DNA of 64,000 nucleotides. Source: Novipirellula herctigrandis. Its GTDB lineage: Bacteria > Planctomycetota > Planctomycetia > Pirellulales > Pirellulaceae. Both the position numbers and the translations under genes were made by a program. The notes under the pieces are model-generated. The model saw nothing but the letters and a program-made list of their open reading frames with translations. It searched no databases and was not told where the DNA came from. The stretch's first letter is position 1. Each line of letters starts with the position of its first letter. This document shows positions 57,101-64,000 of this stretch, in pieces. The stretch is from NCBI GenBank assembly GCA_007859835.1, contig SJPJ01000001.1:3219922-3283921 (forward strand), given 5' to 3'.

Positions 57101-59411
57101 AATTCACAAAATTAAGTTCCAACATCTAACGACGGGCATCTACGGGAACATTGCAACCGTTGATGCGGACGGGGCTTGGGATTCAGACCCCAGTCACTAC
57201 GTAAACCCCGCACCGCAACCACCTGGAATCCCAGGTATCGACATCGAAAAGTTGACCAATGGAATCGATGCGGACACCTCCGAAGCGGCCGTGGAGATCG
57301 CACCGGGAAGTCCGGTCACTTGGACCTATGTGGTCACGAATACTGGCGAGACAGCATTCGCGTTTCAAGATGTCGTTGTGACGGATGATAACGGCACTCC
57401 GAATAATCCAGTTGATGATTTTGCGCCAGAATTTGTTGGGCCCGATGATGGTGACGACGGCCTCCTCTCGCCGGGCGAAGTTTGGCACTACACTTACAAC
57501 GAAGCGACGGCTCAAACACTGACGACTTCGGGGGTTACTAGCGTGTTCCAGTTCGTTGGAAACAGTGGACTCGATGGCCCCAACGGAAACGTCCGTAGTT
57601 TTACTGTCGACGACGTCTCGGTGAATGCGAGTGCGTTCAGTAGCGATTCGAATGGAACTTGGAGCGAGGCGTTCTTGGGGATTTATTCAGGTGGCCTTGG
57701 CGTTACCGACTCAGGTGAAGGTGACGGCGGCGGCGGAAAACACCGCGTCGATAATATTGATCGTACCAACTACGTCTTGTTCGAGTTTTCCGAGAGTATT
57801 GTCGTTGACAAAGCTTACTTGGACAGTGTGGTCACGGACAGCGACTTGTCAGTTTGGGTTGGTACCATTGATGGTGCTTATGACAGTCACCAAACACTTT
57901 CGGATGATCTTCTTAGCAGTTTGTCACTGAATGAAGTCAACGATACCACGAGTTCGCAATCACGATGGGCTGACATCAATAGTGGCGAAGTTTCCGGAAA
58001 CGTATTGGTGCTCGCTGCGTCGACAGTCGATCCAACGCCGGAGGATCAGTTCAAAATTCACAGCGTTAAATTCCAGCACTTGACAGCCAGTGTCTACGCG
58101 AATGTGGGAACAGTCGTTGCCGGCAGTGTCTCGGATGCCGACGCCAGCCACTACAAGAATCCCGAGGCTTTGCCGTCAAGCATGATTGGTGATTTCGTCT
58201 GGAACGACGTCGACCGAGATGGACAACAGGATCATGATGAAGTCGGTATTGCGGGTGTGACAGTTGAACTGATGGACGTTGATGGCGAGTTGTTGGATAC
58301 GACGCAAACAAACTCCAACGGCCTATACAATTTCAGCGGCTTGGCGGCAGGTGACTACACCCTCAAGTTCATCCCGCCGACGAACTTTGTTTTCTCAGCG
58401 AGATACCAAGGATCCGATGCAGAAAACGGTAGCAATGCCGATCCGGTCACGGGATTAACCGAAGTCATCCATTTGAATGCCGGCCAAGTCGACAAATCGA
58501 TTGATGCGGGAATGTATCAAGCAGCGGTGGATACGATGTTTGAAGCTGAAGACTACGAGTGGATCGACTCGCCTTGGCAAGTGCGTTCCGACGCATCTGC
58601 GTCTGGTGGTAAGGCGATCGAGGCACCGAACATGTCAGGTTCCTATTATTATTCACCACCAAATTGCAAGAAAGTTCAATACAGTTTTTCGGTTGCTGAA
58701 TCCGGCATGTTCGAGCTATCGGGATTGGTTCAAGCCCGTTCATCAAAAGACAATTCTGTCTGGGTAAAAGTAAATGACAAGCCCTGGGTTGAATGGCACA
58801 TTCCAGTGACCGGAAACGACTATCAGTGGCAAGCGGTGACCGACGGTTGGCACCAAAACGCAGTGACGTTTGATTTGGATGCCGGCGTTCACACAATGCA
58901 ACTTCGTGTCCGCGAAGATGGGACCCGATTGGATAAATTCCAAGTTTCAAAGCTTGCGACAACGACCATCGTGATTGATGCTGCGGACTTCGACTCCAAA
59001 CGCGGTGATTGGAAAATTGAATTGGATGATGACGGAAATGAATTCTTGGTCGCAGCGAACGGGACAGGAACGCATTACAACTCGCCATCGTATGCGGATG
59101 AATTGACGTACGACTTCACGCTTGACCAAGGTGGTTTGTTCGCGATACACGCCTTGGTTAGCGCTGCGAACAACCGGGATAACTCATTTTGGGTCGCCAT
59201 TGATGACGGACACTGGGTTGAGTGGCATTTGACGGTCACCGGCGATCAGTGGCAATGGCAAACCGTGTCCGATGGGGCTGGCCATGATCAAGTTGGTTTC
59301 GAACTGGATGCTGGCGACCACACCCTTCGAATCAAAGTTCGCGAGGACGGAACGAAACTCGATAAGATTGTGATCAGCAATGATGATTCGATCGTATTGG
59401 ACGATTTTTGA
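54156..59411 (+). CDS. Giant modular surface protein with SdrD-type, CARDB/DUF11-like and CBM-like domains
   Basis: This 1751-aa protein has an arginine-rich N-terminus with the planctomycete motif LEQRRLLT (40-47). SdrD-B-like domains (W.D.DRDG.QD type) lie at about 245-375 and 1343-1455. Two near-identical units of about 318 aa (708-1025 and 1026-1343) each begin IP(N/G)IDIEKLTN and contain VTNTG and DSGEGDGGGGKHRVDN. Two C-terminal carbohydrate-binding-like units (about 1458-1600 and 1603-1745) share NSVWVK/NSFWVA, W.EWH and LRVREDGT.LDK. It lacks a PEP-CTERM tail. It likely sits on or near the cell surface and may bind glycan. ATG at 54156 has GTGAGG upstream. Confidence 0.82.
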   Translation: MRLANKFRSLLGQSSGQRKRQARNRVTRRRRRARITVESLEQRRLLTLLAVPLEMPNLSANNTGTVQYDSTSNTFTATATPLLFVDQFSFPFGTAIQSPKSYDLQFQVDENGSLISGVPGPDFILTGEIDIDSDETIDVSGTLLTGEVIGFGFQDSGSASSIDAFDLRLSVTGGELTGAGQFLSGGSERPAYFLGKDIGMKISSDVLISDSISAKPFTGSFTVDFNGGNKSLFGPTEPLAVPAELGNYIWYDLDRDGTQDDNELGVNGVRVQLYEDADGDGIAEPNGDDGPAISEQFTTDLNGEAGYYLFEDLAPGDYFVVFDPNTIPSGFEFTTQDVGTDDAIDSDADTTTGATVVTTLEANESDLTWDAGISPQINPAIEIIKYVDKIIESSEMTTIDFDGFAQGTIVESQYPGVTISAVNARRPNDGNQAMVFNSSAPTGGDKDLGTPNENFGGLGIGSGGISSNDTDLGNVLIISEDGVATNPDDEAMGGTFTFTFDQPVTVNYLDLLDIDSDEQGGSVVTLTTASGTQTFNIPALGNNSVQQIAIDVDNVVEMNVNFVSSGAITELKYTKTSAQTQWYDANEVPGVSFEFGEQIEFSYHVTNPGDVSLKPVVVTDDNATPNNDTDNFAPTPVETDGFNVGDIDQDAALDPGEEWIYTATTVALTVGQFTNIGDVVGTPINNNGDVIGDDVTDDDPANYVVEGIPNIDIEKLTNSVQADDPSDAVEIASGEEVTWTYIVTNTGSTTFSIDEVIVLDDSGTPDDTSDDFSPSLVAGPNSNDEELSPGESWTYTASGTAQTLTTTGATSVFDFNGSSNLDGPDGNIRSLTTDGVSVNASAFSRDSVGNWEDAFLGIYSGALGVTDSGEGDGGGGKHRVDNLVRDNYVLFEFSENIVVDKAYLESVVGDSDLSIWIGTIPGAFGSHQTLSDAVLNGLTLNEQNDTTSSQSRWADFNAGKVSGNVLVLAASTVDTTPEDQFKIHKIKFQHLTTGIYGNIATVDADGAWDSDPSHYVNPAPQPPGIPGIDIEKLTNGIDADTSEAAVEIAPGSPVTWTYVVTNTGETAFAFQDVVVTDDNGTPNNPVDDFAPEFVGPDDGDDGLLSPGEVWHYTYNEATAQTLTTSGVTSVFQFVGNSGLDGPNGNVRSFTVDDVSVNASAFSSDSNGTWSEAFLGIYSGGLGVTDSGEGDGGGGKHRVDNIDRTNYVLFEFSESIVVDKAYLDSVVTDSDLSVWVGTIDGAYDSHQTLSDDLLSSLSLNEVNDTTSSQSRWADINSGEVSGNVLVLAASTVDPTPEDQFKIHSVKFQHLTASVYANVGTVVAGSVSDADASHYKNPEALPSSMIGDFVWNDVDRDGQQDHDEVGIAGVTVELMDVDGELLDTTQTNSNGLYNFSGLAAGDYTLKFIPPTNFVFSARYQGSDAENGSNADPVTGLTEVIHLNAGQVDKSIDAGMYQAAVDTMFEAEDYEWIDSPWQVRSDASASGGKAIEAPNMSGSYYYSPPNCKKVQYSFSVAESGMFELSGLVQARSSKDNSVWVKVNDKPWVEWHIPVTGNDYQWQAVTDGWHQNAVTFDLDAGVHTMQLRVREDGTRLDKFQVSKLATTTIVIDAADFDSKRGDWKIELDDDGNEFLVAANGTGTHYNSPSYADELTYDFTLDQGGLFAIHALVSAANNRDNSFWVAIDDGHWVEWHLTVTGDQWQWQTVSDGAGHDQVGFELDAGDHTLRIKVREDGTKLDKIVISNDDSIVLDDF
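56278..58185 (+). repeat. 954-bp in-frame tandem duplication inside the surface-protein gene
   Basis: Two consecutive units of 954 bp (318 codons) are similar at DNA and protein level. For example, the segment GGAAAGCATCGAGTCGATAA at 56781 recurs as GGAAAACACCGCGTCGATAA at 57735. The repeat starts at the IEKLTN segment of each unit. Differences are mostly at third codon positions, so the copies are not brand new. Confidence 0.85.
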
Positions 59412-60318
59412 TTCCGTGGTGTCTTTCTAAGGTATCGCCGCCCGCCCCCCTGGATGGCGAACTTTGGGTAATCAGAGCAAGATGTGGATAGGTGGAATTG
59501 TTGACCATCAAGCGAGTTTCGCGCCCAAATCATCCTCTTCAACCGTTGCGTGTTAGCCTCACCATTGGACTCGGGCCTCTTGCATGAAAAAGCGAACGTA
59601 GCAACTCCCACCGGTGCCCAACAATTCAACCGGCGCGCCGTACTTCAAGTGGCCAATTGGAAAAGAACTGATTTGCCCTAATTTTCCTGAGTTTTGAGTG
59701 CGGGATTACAGACCCGCGGGATAGAACTTGAGTTCATTCCGATGTACTAATCTATTCGCGACTTCTAGTCGTTCTAAAGCCGCATACCGGACAGCCCCCG
59801 AGAAGGGGCACGCACAGCACCACAGAGTTACACTAATCGCGTCTTCAGGACAAGTGCGAAATGCCTCTCTTTGTCGGTGTCGCACACGAATAACGAAGTT
59901 TATCCACAAGTGGTCTATTTGCGTTAAGGCGAGTAACAATATGGAAATACGGCTTCAAATATGATCGCTTCCCCTCACTAGAATCTTCTGGTGCAAAGTA
60001 TGGGCATGTCACATTTTGCCACGAGTAGATCCCTTTTTTTTGAAACACAACCTCCACCATGTGGGTGGGTCTGAGCGAGCAGAAGACGACGCGATTTCTG
60101 CGGCCTGTTTAGGCAAGCATCGTTTGAGCTAAAGAGCCCATCAGACGCACTGGCGATTTCGAGCTTGTTGAAAAAATCAGCAATTAGTGTTGGCGCAATT
60201 TGCCTGCATGACCTATTATTGAATAGAAACCTGCGACAAATCACCACGACAAACTTAATGTGTATGGCATGGTTTTCAATTCTCTTCATAGTGGTTCCTA
60301 CTACTCCGAGTTGACGGA
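59412..60318. other. Intergenic region, no gene recognised
   Basis: About 900 bases follow the giant surface gene. Only short frames without recognisable features are present on either strand. Confidence 0.5.
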
Positions 60319-60585
60319 ATGTCGTCCATTGCAATCGTGATTCTTTCCTTGCTTACTCTGTTAGCGTTAACGACGTTGATTCTTTTTGTGTTCATTCGCA
60401 ACGCACCTCTAATTGATCATGATTCCGATCGGTGTCTTGACCGTCATTACAAACAGAAACGAGTCCAATGCTCACCAAACAACGACAATGATTTCGTTGG
60501 ACGCAAGTCGTCGGGAGAATCGAAGCGTGTAACACCAACGGCTTCTGATAAATCCACGAGTCCAACTCCGAAACTGCCGCGTTGA
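60319..60585 (+). CDS. Possible small membrane protein
   Basis: An 88-aa frame with a strong N-terminal membrane helix (SSIAIVILSLLTLLALTTLI) and a polar, basic tail (SSGESKRVTPTASDK). The layout suits a small single-pass protein. There is no family match and the ribosome binding site is weak, so it may be chance. Confidence 0.35.
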   Translation: MSSIAIVILSLLTLLALTTLILFVFIRNAPLIDHDSDRCLDRHYKQKRVQCSPNNDNDFVGRKSSGESKRVTPTASDKSTSPTPKLPR

Positions 60586-60839
60586 AGCGAGCATCAGCCA
60601 CCGAATCCATGACGCCTGAATCATTTGTCTAGAGGCCAACGCTGGTCAGGAAAAAGTGTTTGAAATTGTCCAAATAAGCTAATCGTCAACTCGCCCTCAA
60701 TAGGCAACGCTACGAGCGATGCAGTTAGCGGAAGAGCTCGAGCCATCTGGGCCCGCGATACCCGAGAAGAAGCAGAGGGTTCGCGTTTAAGACAGCTAAC
60801 AAAAACAATGATGATTCAAATGCACGAAGAACGATTCAA

Positions 60840-61622
60840 CTAGGGCGACGGAGTAAGTGAGCCCGTGACGACAGCCCAGTTGTAGTAGCCTTGAATCCCT
60901 GCGAACGAAGAAATCTTACTGTCTCGTTCGAGGACGCGGCGAAAGTAGCGGCGCGTCTCAGAATCCCATCTGTATGGAACGAGCTCTTGGCGAGGCAGGG
61001 GATTTCCAAAGTACTTTTCGTACAAAGGAGTCCCACGGTGCTCGTCAAATTTCAGATAAAGTGCTACCGCAGGATTCCCGTTGGCGTACGGGCAATCCGA
61101 CAATTCACCGATTTGACGAAATCCCATGATTCGTTTGTACAAGCGAGCATGACGTGGGTGAGTTGCCGCCAAGATGGCATCAATGCCCCGTGATTGTGCG
61201 ACCATCGCGAGCAACCGACCGAGTTCAGCAAATGTGTCAATGAAGCGACTTTGCGATTCTCTCCGGTCTGCTAGGCATCCAATCTCAGCCAATTTCAATC
61301 CATCATCTCGCAATTGCCCAACCTCAACTGGATACATTGACTGCATGGGCAACCCGAGGTAGCCATCGCCATACATTGTCAATGTCGAAGTTACCCTCTC
61401 GCCCCTTCTCCCAAGTAATACCTCGGTGGTAGGGAGTAGATGATGCGGCGTTAAACGGATCCTACTTGGATGCTCGGGTGACAAGCCAGCGCGATAATAG
61501 GACTCGAATACAAGGCGAAACGCCTGGCTCAGATCATCACGGGAGCGAGCCAAGCCAAAAGACATCTCTGTTTCTAATTCAGAGTTCTTTTCTTCACGTA
61601 GGCTAATAGCCAAACTGGACAT
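60840..61622 (-). CDS. FeeM-like N-acyltransferase (exosortase-system-associated type)
   Basis: This 260-aa GNAT-fold protein resembles N-acyl amino acid synthases of the FeeM/autoinducer-synthase type. It contains LVFESYYRAGLSP, TSTLTMYGDG, LKLAEIGCLADRR, and the GNAT-like HARLYKRIMGFRQIG. Members use acyl-ACP and an amino acid or amine. Related acyltransferases occur with PEP-CTERM/exosortase systems, in agreement with this locus. ATG at 61622. It stands alone, 12 kb from the exosortase. Confidence 0.68.
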   Translation of the reverse strand: MSSLAISLREEKNSELETEMSFGLARSRDDLSQAFRLVFESYYRAGLSPEHPSRIRLTPHHLLPTTEVLLGRRGERVTSTLTMYGDGYLGLPMQSMYPVEVGQLRDDGLKLAEIGCLADRRESQSRFIDTFAELGRLLAMVAQSRGIDAILAATHPRHARLYKRIMGFRQIGELSDCPYANGNPAVALYLKFDEHRGTPLYEKYFGNPLPRQELVPYRWDSETRRYFRRVLERDSKISSFAGIQGYYNWAVVTGSLTPSP

Positions 61623-62355
61623 GCGAGGCTCGTGGACAGACTAGGAAATTGATTCGAGCTAAATTGACATTGGAGAACCGAACGTCTTTCGCGAACCGCA
61701 CCCGAAAAAGCCAGTCATCGCCGCTCAGCCTTACTAATGGAATCTAGGTCACGAAATCAAAGGAATCGCCGTCCGTATGGATTTCCCGCTTGCTTAACAT
61801 ACGCAATCAATGCCGGTTGATGCGAATAGCGTGGTTGTATCGATTGCATGCCCGAATTTTGGAAACGACTACAGCCATTGCTGCGACCTCTTCGAGAGCA
61901 TGCGGGCAAAAATAAAACGGACATTCTCGCCGACCATTTCTTGTCATCATTTCAAGTGTCCTTCCCAGGCCTTCCGTCATAGTCGGATGCCAACGTTCGA
62001 CGCCCGCCGCGAAAAACTTGGTCAACCCCGAGGATGGACGCAGCAGTATCCAAACCGACGGTTGCTCATCGGCATGGTGGACCAAAACGAGATTACCGCG
62101 TTCAAGCCAAGCGTCGGTACAAACGAAGCAACCCGCAAAACCGCTCCTTCGTATCGATCCCTTTACCGTTATCGTGTGGATGCGTCATTGGTATGATCAG
62201 TTAGTATCGCAAGCCCTGAATGAAAATGGCCCTTGTGATAGTGAGCAAGGAACTACTGAATTGCATTGCGAACATCACCGGTGATGTTGGTAATTAGCAA
62301 ACTTCCGTGGTCGACCAGCCCGCTCGAGACACCGATTCCGCTTTGGAAAATTACC
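61623..62355. other. Intergenic region with opposed unsupported frames
   Basis: Two overlapping frames run in opposite directions (61810-62196 plus; 61807-62085 minus). Neither has a convincing domain or ribosome binding site, so none is called. Confidence 0.5.
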
Positions 62356-63201
62356 ATGAGAACCTTGGAAGATCGCCTGCAAGTCCTGGAGTGTCAATTT
62401 CGGCGAACAAAGAGAATCAACCGGGTTCTTGCTACGATACTGTTTGTAATTGCCTGCCTCGTGGGTGTGCAGAGCACAGCACCTTATGCTTCAGGGCAAA
62501 AGGCTGCTTCAGGGCAAAAGGCTGCTTCGGGGCAATCGGCTGATTCGGGCCAAAAGACGCCTCCGTCGATTCCCGAAGCTGGACAGAGAACACAAAACCA
62601 AGTTCCGCCTGCCCATGGTCGCCTGCGTACTGTGGAAGCGGATCAGTTTGTATTAGTTGACTCATCTGGCCGACCACGCGCTACGTTGGTCGTAAATTCA
62701 GACGGTCCTGCGCTCAGTATGTTTGATGAAAAGGGTCAGAAGAAGCTTGAACTCAGTCATACCAACGACGGTTCAGCACTCCACCTACTTGATTCGAACA
62801 AATCCCCCGTCGCGTCATTGCACGTGCCTCTTGACGGGGCGGATGCCCGCCTTGAACTGAGGAGTTCGCAAGGAAGTTCATTGACCAAGTCCACCGGTGT
62901 TTCCGTCAAGGACTGTAACGAGAACCAACGTCTATTGTTAGCGTTGATCAACGGAAACTTTCCCGTGCTTGGCATCAGCCAGAGCGGTCAAACCGGACCG
63001 CCCTCGGTCGAAATCACTGCAAGCGACGATGGGTCTCGACATCTGAAGATGCACGACGAAGCCGGATACCCTCTTTTCTCCGTCTCCGCAGCGAAAAATG
63101 CCACAACCACACTAAGCATGAGTCATCCGGATCACGAGCGGTCTCTCCAAATCTCTGCGGGTGCGAAAGAAATGGATGGCCCCGTGATTTGGGCCCCGTG
63201 A
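62356..63201 (+). CDS. Hypothetical single-pass membrane protein, truncated by a 14-bp duplication
   Basis: This 281-aa protein from ATG 62356 (MRTLEDRLQVLECQF) has one membrane segment (RVLATILFVIACLVGV). A low-complexity stretch GQKAASGQKAASGQ, encoded by 18-bp repeats, follows. Repeated motifs FVLVDSSGRPRATLVV and ALSMFDEKGQKKLEL lie in a beta-rich outer part. No function is known. The stop at 63199-63201 is caused by a tandem duplication (63178-63205); the former reading frame would continue 46 codons to a TAA at 63342-63344, ending RMADDDGSVLFRAPKK. Probably a pseudogene or C-terminally altered variant. A longer frame upstream to 62266 is unlikely. Confidence 0.65.
   Translation: MRTLEDRLQVLECQFRRTKRINRVLATILFVIACLVGVQSTAPYASGQKAASGQKAASGQSADSGQKTPPSIPEAGQRTQNQVPPAHGRLRTVEADQFVLVDSSGRPRATLVVNSDGPALSMFDEKGQKKLELSHTNDGSALHLLDSNKSPVASLHVPLDGADARLELRSSQGSSLTKSTGVSVKDCNENQRLLLALINGNFPVLGISQSGQTGPPSVEITASDDGSRHLKMHDEAGYPLFSVSAAKNATTTLSMSHPDHERSLQISAGAKEMDGPVIWAP
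62491..62559 (+). repeat. 18-bp tandem repeats encoding GQKAAS-type units
   Basis: Units at 62491-62508 and 62509-62526 are identical (TCAGGGCAAAAGGCTGCT). The unit at 62527-62544 and a partial unit at 62545-62559 are diverged. They keep the reading frame and add six residues each, so copy number may vary between strains. Confidence 0.85.
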
Positions 63202-63205
63202 TTTC
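63178..63205 (+). repeat. 14-bp tandem duplication causing a frameshift
   Basis: GGCCCCGTGATTT occurs at 63178-63190 and again at 63192-63204, with one base between. Deleting one 14-bp unit restores the frame: GPVI then SFFAATRKDG, and the frame stays open to 63344. Confidence 0.9.
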
Positions 63206-63462
63206 GTTCTTTGCCGCAACAAGAAAAGACGGTACGGGTGGCCTATTGCCATCCTTGCAACTTGGCCTGCGAAAGGACCGCCAACCTTACATCCGCATGG
63301 CGGACGATGATGGGAGTGTTCTATTCAGGGCACCGAAAAAATAATCACTGAGTCGAAAAACGATTCGCTATCTGGAGCCATTCTGATTTTGTGTTGGCTA
63401 GGGGAAACATGGCAGAGCATGACGCCAGCTTTCACTTGGCCTACGCAATTAATAAAGTTGCA

Positions 63463-63951
63463 CTAGAGCTCCTCACCCTTGCCTTTCATTTTTGTTTTTT
63501 TCGTTTTTAGCAATGGCACGGCCGTTAGTCTAACGATGGGTGATCTTTCAGTTAGCAGCGTGACTTCACTGGAAACCGACAAGCCGGTAAAGAAGTCGGG
63601 TGTGATCCAGCTGTTCTGTGCGATTGGCACATTCACTAAGACCGTGATGAATCCGGTCTCCTCATCAATGTTTTCGGGTGTTACCGAGACGGTTGTGCCA
63701 TCCAAACCTACTGAGGTAAGTAGCTGGTTGGCCTCTGAAATCGCATCCTCGGCAATGGCGCCTGGCACCATCGCGGCTCTCGCTGCTTCGTAGGCGGCGG
63801 TGTCCGCGGTGTGCTGAAGCATCAATGCTCTGGATATCTCGATCATCGCTGTGAAAAACAGGATCATCACTGGCAATACCATCGCGAATTCCACCAGTGC
63901 AGCACCGGTGCGATTTCCTGACATTCGTTGCTGTCTTTTTATTGGATTCAT
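63463..63951 (-). CDS. TadE-like pilus assembly protein
   Basis: This 162-aa protein has the TadE N-terminus GAALVEFAMVLPVMILFFTAMIEISRAL, with the conserved Glu after the prepilin-like start and one membrane helix. A small extracellular part ends with lysine-rich KTKKTKMKGKG. TadE-like proteins are minor pilins of the Tad/Flp pilus. ATG at 63951. The minus-strand frame before it (stop at 63960-63962) may be the end of another tad-type gene cut by the window edge. Confidence 0.86.
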   Translation of the reverse strand: MNPIKRQQRMSGNRTGAALVEFAMVLPVMILFFTAMIEISRALMLQHTADTAAYEAARAAMVPGAIAEDAISEANQLLTSVGLDGTTVSVTPENIDEETGFITVLVNVPIAQNSWITPDFFTGLSVSSEVTLLTERSPIVRLTAVPLLKTKKTKMKGKGEEL

Positions 63952-64000
63952 GGCTGTGATCAGAACGTGATGAGGGTCGGCAGGCTTTTTGCGATGTCAC

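Noticed and set aside
61807..62196. Opposed frames of 128 aa (plus) and 92 aa (minus)
   Set aside because: They overlap each other, neither shows a domain or clear ribosome binding site, so at most one could be real and none can be supported.
63960..64000. Possible C-terminal end (SLPTLITF, stop) of a further minus-strand gene upstream of TadE
   Set aside because: Position suits a tad gene pair, but only 12 residues are visible, too few to call.

Overview
The window looks like a Planctomycetota chromosome, most likely Pirellulaceae (Rhodopirellula-like). This is inferred from two large surface proteins with the LExRRLL(S/T) N-terminal motif, an FHA-type membrane protein, a TadE pilus protein, an exosortase/EpsI pair and several families of intergenic palindromes. 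No rRNA, tRNA or CRISPR array was recognised.

About 46 kb (3.8-49.8 kb) is one minus-strand exopolysaccharide locus, read from high to low coordinates. It starts with an exosortase, a Wzz/tyrosine-kinase fusion, a giant TPR protein and an EpsI-like protein. A polyprenyl-phosphate sugar transferase, a PEP-CTERM-locus polysaccharide deacetylase, a Wzx-type flippase and a hexapeptide acyltransferase follow. Next come many GT4 glycosyltransferases and methyltransferases, a SGNH-carbamoyltransferase fusion, an MBOAT/SGNH acylation pair, an O-antigen-ligase-like polymerase, a heparinase II/III protein, a bi-domain oxidoreductase, a pectate-lyase-like protein, two tandem membrane GT2s, a CapK/PaaK-like adenylating enzyme and a SufS-like desulfurase. 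Many genes overlap by 4 nt (ATGA/GTGA) or are separated by a few bases, so much of the locus is probably translationally coupled. At the far left, minus-strand bases 1-85 encode the start of a Cys-rich PP-loop-type enzyme. A plus-strand G8/beta-helix/RTX surface protein (687-3548) sits between it and the operon.

The clearest mutational event is a 1280-bp ISAs1-family insertion (23438-24717) with 19-bp inverted repeats and a perfect 10-bp target duplication. It splits the MBOAT gene; removing the IS and one duplication copy restores a 491-codon frame. A second event is a 14-bp tandem duplication at 63178-63205 that truncates a hypothetical membrane protein; removing one copy adds 46 codons.

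The right side (50.8-64 kb) carries an FHA-like membrane protein, a small PEP-CTERM protein that is a plausible exosortase substrate, a 1751-aa surface protein with SdrD-type domains and a 954-bp internal duplication, a FeeM-like N-acyltransferase of the kind found with exosortase systems, and a TadE protein. Working model (inference): repeat units are built on a lipid carrier, decorated (methyl, carbamoyl, acyl, possibly a sulfur group), flipped and polymerised, then trimmed by lyase-like enzymes, while the exosortase sorts PEP-CTERM proteins to the envelope.
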